A DNA stretch of 64,000 nucleotides from Jonesia quinghaiensis DSM 15701. Lineage in GTDB: Bacteria > Actinomycetota > Actinomycetes > Actinomycetales > Cellulomonadaceae. Every line of letters starts with the position of its first letter. Within the stretch, counting starts at the first letter, position 1. Under the pieces are notes generated by a model. The model did not search any database. It was not told the origin of the DNA and saw only the letters and a list, made by a program, of their open reading frames with translations. Position numbers and translations under genes: made by a program. Location of the stretch: NCBI RefSeq assembly GCF_000423205.1, contig NZ_KE383990.1, positions 63,230-127,229 of the forward strand, read 5' to 3'. Shown in pieces: positions 48,230-56,024 of this stretch.

Positions 48230-49648
48230 ATGCGCAAAGCAAAGATCGTTTGCACCATCGGACCCGCAACTTCCTCACCTGAGAACATGCTGAAGCTTGT
48301 TAATGCAGGTATGGACGTTGCACGCATCAACCGGAGCCACGGTGGCTTCGAAGAGCACGAGGCGGTGTACCGCAACATTCGTGCCGCAGCCGAGGAAGCC
48401 GGTCGCAACGTCGCCGTCCTCGTGGACCTTCAGGGTCCGAAGATTCGTCTCGGAAAATTCGAAGAAGACCGCAAGTACCACCTCGCAGTTGGTGACATCT
48501 TCACTATCACCACCGACGACATTCTCGGTAACCAGGAGATTTGCTCCACCACTCACAAGGGACTTCCTCAGGATGCCCGCGTTGGTGACCCCATTCTCAT
48601 CGATGACGGCAAGGTAACCGTTCGCGTTGTTGAGGTTGACGGCAACAAGGTTGTCACCAAGTGTGAAGTACCTGGTCCTGTCTCAAACAACAAGGGCCTG
48701 AACCTTCCTGGTGTTGCTGTGTCAGTTCCAGCAATGTCAGACAAGGACGAAGAAGATCTGCGTTGGGCGATTCGCCTAGGTGCTGACATCATTGCTCTGT
48801 CCTTCGTTCGTACCGCTCGTGACTATGACGACGTACGCGCCGTCATGGAAGAAGAAGGCCGTATCCTTCCAGTAGTTGCGAAGGTCGAAAAGCCACAGGC
48901 CGTAGACAACCTCGCTGAGATCGTTGACGCTTTCGACGCGATCATGGTTGCTCGTGGTGACCTTGGTGTTGAACTTCCTCTTGAGCAGGTTCCTCTTGTT
49001 CAGAAGCGTGCTGTCGAGCTTGCTCGTCGTGCAGCGAAGCCAGTCATCGTGGCAACTCAGGTCCTTGAGTCCATGATCACTTCACCTCGCCCAACCCGCG
49101 CTGAAGCATCAGACTGTGCAAACGCTATCCTCGATGGTGCAGATGCAGTCATGCTCTCCGGTGAGACCTCAGTGGGTGACTTCCCCATTGAAGCTGTCGA
49201 AACCATGGCGAAGATCATTGAAGTTACCGAGGAAATGGGCCGTGAGCGTATTGCTCCATTGGGCTCAACTCCTCACACACGTGGTGGAGCGATCACACGC
49301 GCAGCCGCTGAAATCGGCGAAACGCTTGGTGTGAAGTACATCGTTACCTTCACCCAGTCAGGTGACTCAGCACGTCGCTTTGCACGCCTGCGTTCCCCAT
49401 TGCAGCACCTTGCTTTCACTCCACGTTCTGACGTGCGTTCCGTTCTTGCGCTGTCATGGGGTGTTACATCTCAGTTGGTTGAGCACGTAGATTCAACTGA
49501 CGCAATGGTTCGCCAGGTAGATGCAAAGCTGCAAGAAAGCGGCACCGCTGAAATCGGCGACCTCGTTGTTGTAGTCTCCGGTGCACCTGTTGGTGTTTCG
49601 GGAACAACAAACTCGATTCTCGTCCACCGCATTGGTGACGACATCTAA
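48230..49648 (+). CDS. pyk: Pyruvate kinase
   Basis: Final glycolytic enzyme, 472 residues, converting PEP and ADP to pyruvate and ATP. The N-terminus MRKAKIVCTIGPA, substrate loop RINRSHG, VDLQGPKIRLG, the catalytic Lys/Glu region VVAKVEKPQAVDNLAEI, the metal/phosphate motif MVARGDLGVELP and ATQVLESMI are all present. The C-terminal allosteric domain has IVTFTQSGDSARRFA. Codon use is well optimised and the composition is balanced, in keeping with high expression. Two hairpins follow the stop. Confidence 0.96.
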   Translation: MRKAKIVCTIGPATSSPENMLKLVNAGMDVARINRSHGGFEEHEAVYRNIRAAAEEAGRNVAVLVDLQGPKIRLGKFEEDRKYHLAVGDIFTITTDDILGNQEICSTTHKGLPQDARVGDPILIDDGKVTVRVVEVDGNKVVTKCEVPGPVSNNKGLNLPGVAVSVPAMSDKDEEDLRWAIRLGADIIALSFVRTARDYDDVRAVMEEEGRILPVVAKVEKPQAVDNLAEIVDAFDAIMVARGDLGVELPLEQVPLVQKRAVELARRAAKPVIVATQVLESMITSPRPTRAEASDCANAILDGADAVMLSGETSVGDFPIEAVETMAKIIEVTEEMGRERIAPLGSTPHTRGGAITRAAAEIGETLGVKYIVTFTQSGDSARRFARLRSPLQHLAFTPRSDVRSVLALSWGVTSQLVEHVDSTDAMVRQVDAKLQESGTAEIGDLVVVVSGAPVGVSGTTNSILVHRIGDDI

Positions 49649-49711
49649 GAGCCTTTTCAAGGCTCTTTCAGCCGCTGGTAACTCCTCTTGAGGAGTTACC
49701 AGCGGCTTTTT
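49647..49711 (+). terminator. Tandem hairpin terminator of pyk
   Basis: A first 9-bp stem (49647-49655 / 49659-49667) starts within the stop codon. A second, stronger one has 18-bp arms (49670-49687 and 49690-49707), a 2-nt loop and a TTTTT tail. Confidence 0.9.
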
Positions 49712-50018
49712 CATGATCGAAATTAGCCCAGGTCGCAAACAAGACATGCGTAACAAATCAGGTTAAAACGGACAATGGGTACCTTACAATATAAAACAAC
49801 AGTGACGATGTGGGGGTGAAAAATGTGTGGCATGTCCGTTAGATTACAATTTAAGTGAGATATTAAACGCCGATGGTACGAAAATTTTTTAGGCTCTTCG
49901 TTGAGCAGGTATTTTTGGTACCGATTCGGCTGCTATTCGCGCTGCGTGAGGGCCCCGACGTCCTTGGAGGGGTTGTAGCCTCGAGGCTCCTGAATTGGGG
50001 GAGGGCTGTGGTAAACGC
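49712..50018. other. AT-rich non-coding gap between pyk and tRNA terminator
   Basis: About 300 bp that is visibly more A/T-rich than the rest of the window. TTACAAT occurs twice, 60 bp apart (49784-49790, 49844-49850), each followed by an A/T run. AACGGACA (49767-49774) is inverted as TGTCCGTT (49833-49840). A 77-codon frame from 49873 has no ribosome site and runs into the tRNA gene, so it is not called. The TACAAT cores could be -10 boxes of an unannotated small RNA; no gene can be supported. Confidence 0.5.
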
Positions 50019-50058
50019 AAAAGAATCGCCTACCGTAAAAACGGTAGGCGATTCTTTT
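50019..50058. terminator. Terminator downstream of the unusual tRNA gene
   Basis: Perfect 18-bp stem (50019-50036 and 50041-50058) with an AAAA loop. It ends in TTTT on both strands and lies 7 bp past the tRNA 3' end on the minus strand. Confidence 0.9.
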
Positions 50059-50065
50059 CTCTCTG

Positions 50066-50139
50066 TGCCCCGGGTGGGATTCGAACCCACACTGGATCGG
50101 GTTTGAGCCGAACGCCTCTGCCGGTTGGGCTACCGGGGC
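50066..50139 (-). tRNA. Class I tRNA with anticodon CAA (identity unclear, tRNA-Leu-like anticodon)
   Basis: A 74-nt cloverleaf on the minus strand. Acceptor GCCCCGG pairs with CCGGGGC, discriminator A, no encoded CCA. U8, A14, G18G19, A21 and the T loop TTCGAAT are all normal. The T stem GTGGG/CCCAC is perfect, while the D stem has a terminal C-A and the anticodon stem a U-U at 27-43. The loop CTCAAAC puts CAA at 34-36 (codon UUG, leucine). The variable loop is only 5 nt (CCAGT), whereas tRNA-Leu is class II with a long variable arm. Either an atypical or reassigned tRNA, or a decaying one. It has its own strong terminator. Confidence 0.8.
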
Positions 50140-50306
50140 AACTGCAATATAGATGGAAACATCGTGTTCAGGAGATGTTCCGTCAGGTCACAACTGTACA
50201 CGGTTGGCGCTGTTGATTGAAATCGGGTGTCGCCTCTCGGGCGTGACCTTGATTGCATTCTCCAGTCAACACTCCAGCAATCAACCATTACTGCCCACGA
50301 TGAGAT

Positions 50307-50312
50307 TAAGAT
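50307..50312 (+). promoter_or_regulatory. Candidate -10 box of a leaderless pdtaR transcript
   Basis: TAAGAT ends 6 nt before the GTG at 50319 and no Shine-Dalgarno is present, the geometry of a leaderless actinobacterial mRNA. Confidence 0.45.
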
Positions 50313-50318
50313 GTATGC

Positions 50319-51011
50319 GTGACCAAGAAAGACGACGAACTCAGCGCTAGTGCGGCAGACGCGGCAGACAACATCATCAGCTTTGATGACATTACCCCTG
50401 GAAGCCAGGACCAAGAAGAGGTGTCGGTACGTGGGCCTCAGCGGCGCGCCGTCGTTGCTGAAGATGAAGCCCTCATCCGGATGGATGTTGTCGAAACACT
50501 GACAGAGGCTGGATATGAGGTGGTTGGCGAGGCTGGTGACGGTGAGACCGCTGTTCGGCTTGCCCTTGAACTAAAGCCTGATGTCGTGGTCATGGATGTC
50601 AAGATGCCAGAACTTGATGGCATTTCCGCAGCTGAGCGTATTGGCAAAGCACATGTTGCTCCCGTGGTTCTTCTGACTGCTTTTTCTCAGACAGAACTCG
50701 TTGAGCGAGCGCGTGATGCAGGCGCAATGGCCTATGTGGTCAAGCCTTTTAGCCCTGCTGACCTTCTCCCTGCTGTTGAGATCGCGATCTCCCGGTTTAA
50801 GCAGATCACAGCTCTCGAGTCTGAGATCGCTGACTTGTCAGAGCGTTTCGAAACGCGCAAACGTGTGGATCGAGCAAAAGGGCTTCTCATGTCAAAGATG
50901 GGCTTGAGTGAACCTGACTCTTTCCGCTGGATCCAGAAGACATCAATGGACCGTCGTTTGACGATGCGTGAAGTCGCAGATGCAGTGATCGAACAGGTCG
51001 GCGACAAGTAA
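50319..51011 (+). CDS. pdtaR: ANTAR-domain response regulator (PdtaR/AmiR-NasR type)
   Basis: A 230-residue two-component output protein that acts on RNA. After an acidic 40-residue N-terminus comes a receiver domain (VVAEDEALIRMDVVETL) with phospho-acceptor D93 in VVVMDVKMPE and the Lys in YVVKPFSPADLL. The C-terminal ANTAR domain (about 165-225) has RVDRAKGLLMSKMGLSEPD and RRLTMREVADAVI. ANTAR proteins bind paired hexaloop hairpins and cause antitermination. M. tuberculosis Rv1626 (PdtaR) occupies the same neighbourhood. Its sensor kinase is not nearby. Start GTG as above. Confidence 0.92.
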   Translation: MTKKDDELSASAADAADNIISFDDITPGSQDQEEVSVRGPQRRAVVAEDEALIRMDVVETLTEAGYEVVGEAGDGETAVRLALELKPDVVVMDVKMPELDGISAAERIGKAHVAPVVLLTAFSQTELVERARDAGAMAYVVKPFSPADLLPAVEIAISRFKQITALESEIADLSERFETRKRVDRAKGLLMSKMGLSEPDSFRWIQKTSMDRRLTMREVADAVIEQVGDK

Positions 51012-51018
51012 CAAGCAG

Positions 51019-51067
51019 TGATGCCTTGCTACCTCTTAATGGAGAGGTAGCAAGGCATCATGCTTTT
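51019..51067 (+). terminator. Terminator after pdtaR
   Basis: Perfect 18-bp stem (51019-51036 and 51043-51060), 6-nt loop, then TGCTTTT. Confidence 0.85.
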
Positions 51068-51242
51068 CAAGGTCTTCACTTTTTTAACTGCCCACGCTCT
51101 TGCGTCATGCATCAGAAGGTAGTTGGATGATCCTCAGGATCACAAATCGATAACAGAAGCAATGTTCGTCGTGCCAGCGCTGTCACGTACCGCCACTGAG
51201 TCAGCCGCCGTGCGCTTCACCGCCGAAGGGAGGGAGTAGAAC

Positions 51243-51917
51243 GTGATACCAGGAGTTACCGTCAGTGAACTGCAACCGCACGACCTCTCCTCGCTAGCTT
51301 CCCTGTGTCTCACTGCACGGGGAGAAGCGGCACTAGGGGCTCAAGTCTGTGTTGGAGACCATGACGCTCTGCGTCAACAACTCGCGACATATGCTGAACT
51401 TGAGGGCACACACGTTCTCGTTGCGCACCACGAGGATTCTCTCGTCGGCTTCGCGCTACTGCGTAACGTACTTCCCGGGGTGTTTCTTACAACACCCATG
51501 CTCTACCTCGAAGTGATGTACGTTGCTGAAGGGGCGCGGCGGCGCGGTATTGGTCACGCACTCATGAGTGCGGTGACGGACGTCGCCGTCACCGCCAATG
51601 CGCAGGAAATATACGCGCTACCACTTCCCGGTTCCCGTGGGATGCAAAGATTCTATTCCCGCTTGGGTTTTGCCCCTGCTGCGTCCCACCGGGTGGTTAC
51701 CACTCAGGCACTTTTGCGTCACTTAGCTGCAGAGACCAAGCGAACCAGGCGCGGGACTACACCGCTGGAAGACATCATCGCTCGTAGACGCCGCGCCCGG
51801 ATCGAAACGAATTCTGGTCCGTTAGATATGCGGGCCTTTCAAGCCGCGTATGCACAAGAGAATCCGCCGTCAATCCCACCCAACGGTGAGTCATCTGTCG
51901 AGAAGCATGCACGTTAA
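51243..51917 (+). CDS. GNAT family N-acetyltransferase
   Basis: A 224-residue protein with a GNAT domain in residues about 1-160. The acetyl-CoA loop is RRRGIGHALM after the strand MLYLEVMYVAEGA, and the C-terminal motif GMQRFYSRLGFAP is typical. A basic C-terminal extension (about 165-224, RRRRARIE) is not part of the fold and may contact nucleic acid or membrane; that is a guess. GGGAGTAG precedes the GTG start. Its 3' end overlaps the convergent thioesterase gene by 27 bp. Substrate unknown. Confidence 0.8.
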   Translation: MIPGVTVSELQPHDLSSLASLCLTARGEAALGAQVCVGDHDALRQQLATYAELEGTHVLVAHHEDSLVGFALLRNVLPGVFLTTPMLYLEVMYVAEGARRRGIGHALMSAVTDVAVTANAQEIYALPLPGSRGMQRFYSRLGFAPAASHRVVTTQALLRHLAAETKRTRRGTTPLEDIIARRRRARIETNSGPLDMRAFQAAYAQENPPSIPPNGESSVEKHAR

Positions 51918-52295
51918 ACGTGCTGTGCTGATTCTTCTGTCCTCTTGAGAGATGATGATCTCGTAGGTTGCCGTTGAACGGCCACGGTGCACGGCCTGTG
52001 CCAAGCCGGTAACAATTCCGTCGCGTGCAGAGCGGTGGTGGGTGATGTTGAGTTCTAGCCCAACGGCTGTTCTGCCGGGGCCTGCGTGCATCCCCGCCGC
52101 AAAAGATCCCAGTGTTTCGGCGAGTACCGCGCTTGCCCCGCCGTGAAGTAATCCGTAGGGCTGAGTGTTGCCAGCCACAGGCATCGTACCTGTCGCAGAT
52201 TCTTGATCGACATGGGTAAGTGTGATGCCCATGCGCCCCAGAAGTGAGTTGTTGATCTGGTCGGCTGTCACCATTGGTGTGTGCTTGTCATCCAT
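51891..52295 (-). CDS. Hotdog-fold thioesterase (PaaI-like)
   Basis: A 134-residue acyl-CoA thioesterase candidate. The active-site loop YGLLHGGASAVLAETLGS (HGG with a downstream Glu) is the hallmark of PaaI/4-hydroxybenzoyl-CoA thioesterases, and VGLELNITHHRSARDG is the second conserved strand. ATG 52295 gives the usual length; the longer in-frame extension overlaps the polA start region. It is divergent from polA with about 20 bp between the starts. A role in clearing CoA esters is inferred. Confidence 0.84.
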   Translation of the reverse strand: MDDKHTPMVTADQINNSLLGRMGITLTHVDQESATGTMPVAGNTQPYGLLHGGASAVLAETLGSFAAGMHAGPGRTAVGLELNITHHRSARDGIVTGLAQAVHRGRSTATYEIIISQEDRRISTARLTCMLLDR

Positions 52296-52301
52296 ACCGT
52301 A

Positions 52302-52307
52302 TAGATT
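52302..52307 (+). promoter_or_regulatory. Candidate -10 box of a leaderless polA transcript
   Basis: TAGATT ends 7 nt upstream of the GTG at 52315. It lies in the very short divergent gap with the thioesterase gene and supports the chosen polA start. Confidence 0.4.
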
Positions 52308-52314
52308 GGCAGGT

Positions 52315-54996
52315 GTGAACGACATTGTGCGACCCAGACTCTTGATCATCGACGGACACTCCATGGCATACCGAGCATTTTTCGCTCTGCCAGCGGACAA
52401 ATTCATTACTACAAGTGGTGCCTATACCAATGCTGTGCATGGCTTCATTTCGATGTTGGCCACGCTCATCACGAACGAGAAACCCACGCACGTCGGAGTG
52501 GCATTTGATGCTGGGTCTCACACCTTCCGAACTGATGTTTTCCCTGAATATAAAGGCACGCGAGACGCCACGCCAGAACCTTTCAAGGGGCAAGTCTCGC
52601 TCATTAAAGAAGTGCTGACAGCGATGAACATTCGGTTCCTCGAGAAGGACATGTTCGAGGCTGATGACATTCTCGCTACATGGTCTACCGATGCGCGAAG
52701 CCAAGGCATGGAGGTGCTGCTGTGCTCTGGGGACCGCGATTCGCTACAACTTGTCAATGAAGACGTCACAGTGTTGTACCCCGTCAAAGGCGTATCGGAA
52801 CTTAAGCGGTACACACCGGATGCAGTGGAAGAAAAATATGGTGTGCGCCCTGAGCAGTACCCAGATCTTGCTGCGCTTGTTGGCGAAACCTCTGACAACA
52901 TCCCGGGTGTCCCTGGTGTGGGACCGAAAACAGCTGCGAAGTGGATCAACCAATTTGGCAGCCTCGCTCAGATCCTTGATGGCGCAGAGGGGATTAAGGG
53001 CAAAGTGGGGGAGTCTCTGAGGGCGCATGTTGAGCAAGTTCGGAAAAACCGTGACATCAACCGACTGCTCACAGACGTTGAATTAGACATCATGCCCAAG
53101 GAACTGGCTGCCCAACCATGGGACAGGGCTGCGATGCACGAGATTTTCGATGTGCTGGAGTTTCGGACGCTAAGAGAACGACTGTTTGCGCTGATGCCAT
53201 CGGGGGAAACGCAAGCCCCTGACCACCACAGTCAGGCAGATGTTGACGTCCTCACCTCCGTTACCGAAGGGCTCCACGAGTGGCTGAGCAAAAACACTGA
53301 GCCGATCGGGCTTGAAGTGCAAGGTAAAGGATTGCCTGCACAAGGCTCTGCCTGGAGCATCGCGCTGTCAGCCACGGCTTCGCAAGCCGTGGTGCTACGT
53401 CTCGATGAACTCAGCGATGAAGACACAGTTGCGCTCCGTGACTGGCTGCAGGACGCTTCGCGGCCAAAAATCGTTCACGGTTTCAAACACACGTGGCACT
53501 CACTCGTCCCTTTTTCCGCTGGTGTGCATGGCGTAGTTTTCGACACAGAGCTGGCTGCGTATCTTGCATTCCCTGACCAACGCTCGTACGCGTTGGAAGA
53601 TCTTGCAATCCGTTATGCAAACCGCGATGTCAACCCAAGTCCTGTACAGGAACAAGGGTCGTTGGACCTTGGGCTCGATCTTGATGATGCGGCTAGAGGT
53701 CTGGGGTACCGGGCCTCCGTGCTGTCTGATGTTGCGCACAAGCTCCGTGAAGAGCTCACCTCACGCCAAGTGCTTGAGCTCTACACCACGATGGAACTTC
53801 CTCTCGCTCGAGTCCTTGTGGACATGGAGAGCGCTGGCGTCGCTATGGATCATGAGCACCTCCGTTCGTTGGACAGCTTTTTCGCTGAGCAAGGCGAAGG
53901 ATCAAAAGCTGGTGCGTATGAGGCCATCGGACGCGAGGTGAACCTTGGTTCACCTAAACAACTTCAAGAGGTTCTCTTTGAGCAGTTAGAGATGCCCAAG
54001 ACGAAGAAGATTAAGACGGGTTACACAACTGACGCATCAGCGTTGGCTGATCTCTACGCAAAAACGGAGCACCCGTTTCTCAGGCATTTGTTGGACTACC
54101 GTGATTCCACGAAGTTACGGCAAACGGTAGAAGGCCTCCTGAAGGCTATTACTGATGATGGACGTATCCACACCACATTCCAGCAAACAGTGGCTGCTAC
54201 GGGGCGGTTGAGTTCTGTTGATCCCAATTTGCAGAACATCCCTATCCGCACAGAAACCGGTCGTCGAATCAGGCAGGCGTTTGTGGTGGGCGACGGTTAC
54301 GAGACGCTACTCACCGCTGACTACTCGCAGATCGAGATGCGAATCATGGCTCACTTGTCCCACGATGAGGGCCTCATTACTGCTTTCCAAGCCGGTGAAG
54401 ACCTCCACAACTTTGTTGGAGCCAGAGTCTTTGGCGTCTCAATCGATGAGGTGACTCCGGCAATGCGCTCCAAGGTTAAAGCCATGAGTTACGGGTTGGC
54501 TTACGGACTATCCGCATTCGGCCTTTCGAAACAACTAAAAATCTCTGTCGGTGAAGCGTCAGAACTCATGGATGAATATTTCCAACGTTTTGGGGGAGTG
54601 CGAAAGTATCTCACCGGAGTTGTCGAGCAAGCGCGCCTCGATGGTTACACACAAACCATCATGGGACGCAGGCGGTACTTGCCGGACCTCACAAGCGACA
54701 ACCGTCAGCGCAGGGAGATCGCAGAAAGAGTCGCCTTGAACGCTCCGATTCAGGGCAGCGCTGCGGACATCATCAAACAAGCCATGCTTGGCGTTGATCG
54801 GGCACTGCGTGAGCAGGGATTGTCATCCCGTCTTCTGCTACAAATTCACGACGAACTCATTGTCGAAGTTGCACCGGGGGAGCGGGACGCTGCGGAAGAG
54901 ATTTTACGGACACACATGTCGGGGGCTATGACCCTTGATGTTCCCCTGAGTGTTTCAGTTGGTGCAGGTGCTAACTGGCATGAGGCGGGCCACTAG
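52315..54996 (+). CDS. polA: DNA polymerase I
   Basis: Repair and Okazaki-fragment polymerase, 893 residues. The N-terminal 5' nuclease (about 1-290) begins RLLIIDGHSMAYRAFFALP with the helix-hairpin-helix GVPGVGPKTAAKW. The middle 3'-5' exonuclease-like domain lacks the DxE metal site (GLEVQGKGLPA instead), so proofreading is lost, as usual in actinobacteria. The polymerase domain has motif A LLTADYSQIEMRIMAHL, the O helix region RSKVKAMSYGLAYGLSAFGL and motif C LLQIHDELIVEV. GTG 52315 is chosen over GTG 52327 because of the upstream -10 box; neither has a good ribosome site. Confidence 0.95.
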   Translation: MNDIVRPRLLIIDGHSMAYRAFFALPADKFITTSGAYTNAVHGFISMLATLITNEKPTHVGVAFDAGSHTFRTDVFPEYKGTRDATPEPFKGQVSLIKEVLTAMNIRFLEKDMFEADDILATWSTDARSQGMEVLLCSGDRDSLQLVNEDVTVLYPVKGVSELKRYTPDAVEEKYGVRPEQYPDLAALVGETSDNIPGVPGVGPKTAAKWINQFGSLAQILDGAEGIKGKVGESLRAHVEQVRKNRDINRLLTDVELDIMPKELAAQPWDRAAMHEIFDVLEFRTLRERLFALMPSGETQAPDHHSQADVDVLTSVTEGLHEWLSKNTEPIGLEVQGKGLPAQGSAWSIALSATASQAVVLRLDELSDEDTVALRDWLQDASRPKIVHGFKHTWHSLVPFSAGVHGVVFDTELAAYLAFPDQRSYALEDLAIRYANRDVNPSPVQEQGSLDLGLDLDDAARGLGYRASVLSDVAHKLREELTSRQVLELYTTMELPLARVLVDMESAGVAMDHEHLRSLDSFFAEQGEGSKAGAYEAIGREVNLGSPKQLQEVLFEQLEMPKTKKIKTGYTTDASALADLYAKTEHPFLRHLLDYRDSTKLRQTVEGLLKAITDDGRIHTTFQQTVAATGRLSSVDPNLQNIPIRTETGRRIRQAFVVGDGYETLLTADYSQIEMRIMAHLSHDEGLITAFQAGEDLHNFVGARVFGVSIDEVTPAMRSKVKAMSYGLAYGLSAFGLSKQLKISVGEASELMDEYFQRFGGVRKYLTGVVEQARLDGYTQTIMGRRRYLPDLTSDNRQRREIAERVALNAPIQGSAADIIKQAMLGVDRALREQGLSSRLLLQIHDELIVEVAPGERDAAEEILRTHMSGAMTLDVPLSVSVGAGANWHEAGH

Positions 54997-55017
54997 TTTG
55001 TGTGTGCGGGGGCCAGA

Positions 55018-55818
55018 TTATGCGGTCTTGGCGCTCACTATGAGCGTGCCAGGCAGATATGCCCCGCGTTCTGGCCCCCACCCTCCCCACACAGCTGAGT
55101 TTTCTTCTTGCCAAGCGGGCTCGATCAGGGCTGTGAGAGAAAAGCCTGCGGTGACAACGTCGTTGACATAGTCGCCGATAGTGCGGTGGTACTCGGCGTA
55201 CTCCACGTCACCGTTGTCAGCGAACTCCACGTACGGGGCTCGGTCAAAGTATGGGCGAACAATCGTCATACCCTGGTGGGTCGGGTCGTCTGGAAACATC
55301 CAACGTGATGGGTGAGTCACGGAAAAAGTCCACTGTCCGCCTGGCCGCAAGACTCGCGCGACTTCTTGGTGGATGCGTTGCGCGTCGGGGACAAACTGCA
55401 ACGCTCCGAAACTTGTGAAGACGATATCGAAACTGTCAGAAGCAAACGGTAAAGCCCGTGCATCAGCGGCCAGTGGCATCACCGATTTTTCAGCATGGCT
55501 GAGCATGCCAGGTGAAATATCTGTTGCACAGGTCAACGCGCCATGTTGTTGTAACCATGAGCTGCACTGTGCTCCTCCGGCACCAATCTCTAAAACTCTT
55601 TTTCCTCGCAACGTTTCTGGCTGACCGAGAAGTTGAGCTGTCTCCTCTGTCAGGCCCTCTGGCCCCCACACGAACCCTAAGCCACGAAGAAAAACATCGT
55701 GTTCGTCGTGATACTCATTCGCATTGGCGTCCCACCAACTTTTTGCTGCGTGTGTTGCTTGGTCGTCCTTGATCGTGGTGTAGCCAAAGTGCAGTTCATC
55801 AGAGTTGTCGTTGCTCAT
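55018..55818 (-). CDS. SAM-dependent methyltransferase (class I, UbiE/Methyltransf_11-like)
   Basis: A 266-residue Rossmann methyltransferase. SAM-binding motif I is VLEIGAGGAQCSSWL, the acidic motif II is TCATDISPGML, motif post-II DARALPFASDSFDIVFTSFGALQFV, and motif III RVLRPGGQWTFSV. The substrate is unknown; small metabolites or quinones are typical for this subfamily. ATG 55818 is chosen; a TACGAT box ends 6 nt upstream and no Shine-Dalgarno is present. It is convergent with polA (21-bp gap), and the upstream in-frame extension is ignored. Confidence 0.86.
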   Translation of the reverse strand: MSNDNSDELHFGYTTIKDDQATHAAKSWWDANANEYHDEHDVFLRGLGFVWGPEGLTEETAQLLGQPETLRGKRVLEIGAGGAQCSSWLQQHGALTCATDISPGMLSHAEKSVMPLAADARALPFASDSFDIVFTSFGALQFVPDAQRIHQEVARVLRPGGQWTFSVTHPSRWMFPDDPTHQGMTIVRPYFDRAPYVEFADNGDVEYAEYHRTIGDYVNDVVTAGFSLTALIEPAWQEENSAVWGGWGPERGAYLPGTLIVSAKTA

Positions 55819-55824
55819 AGGGGT

Positions 55825-55830
55825 ATCGTA
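55825..55830 (-). promoter_or_regulatory. Candidate -10 box of a leaderless methyltransferase transcript
   Basis: TACGAT (minus strand) ends 6 nt before the ATG at 55818. Confidence 0.4.
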
Positions 55831-56024
55831 CGGGGCGCTGGAGGGGGAGCTGCGAATACGGTGTTGAGTTGGGGTTTTGTTCACCGTGGCGGGGGACCAA
55901 AGTTTCACCTAAACGGCGGGTGAGGCAGGTAAGGTGGTGATAGTTACAGAGACACGCCATCCGGCCCGCACCGTGGGATGGGTGATCTCATCTATTCACC
56001 TTTGTGTCATGACAGGGAGTATCT

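Noticed and set aside
49873-50106. A 77-codon frame in the gap before the tRNA gene.
   Set aside because: No Shine-Dalgarno, it reads through a perfect terminator hairpin and into the antisense of the tRNA, and it resembles no family.
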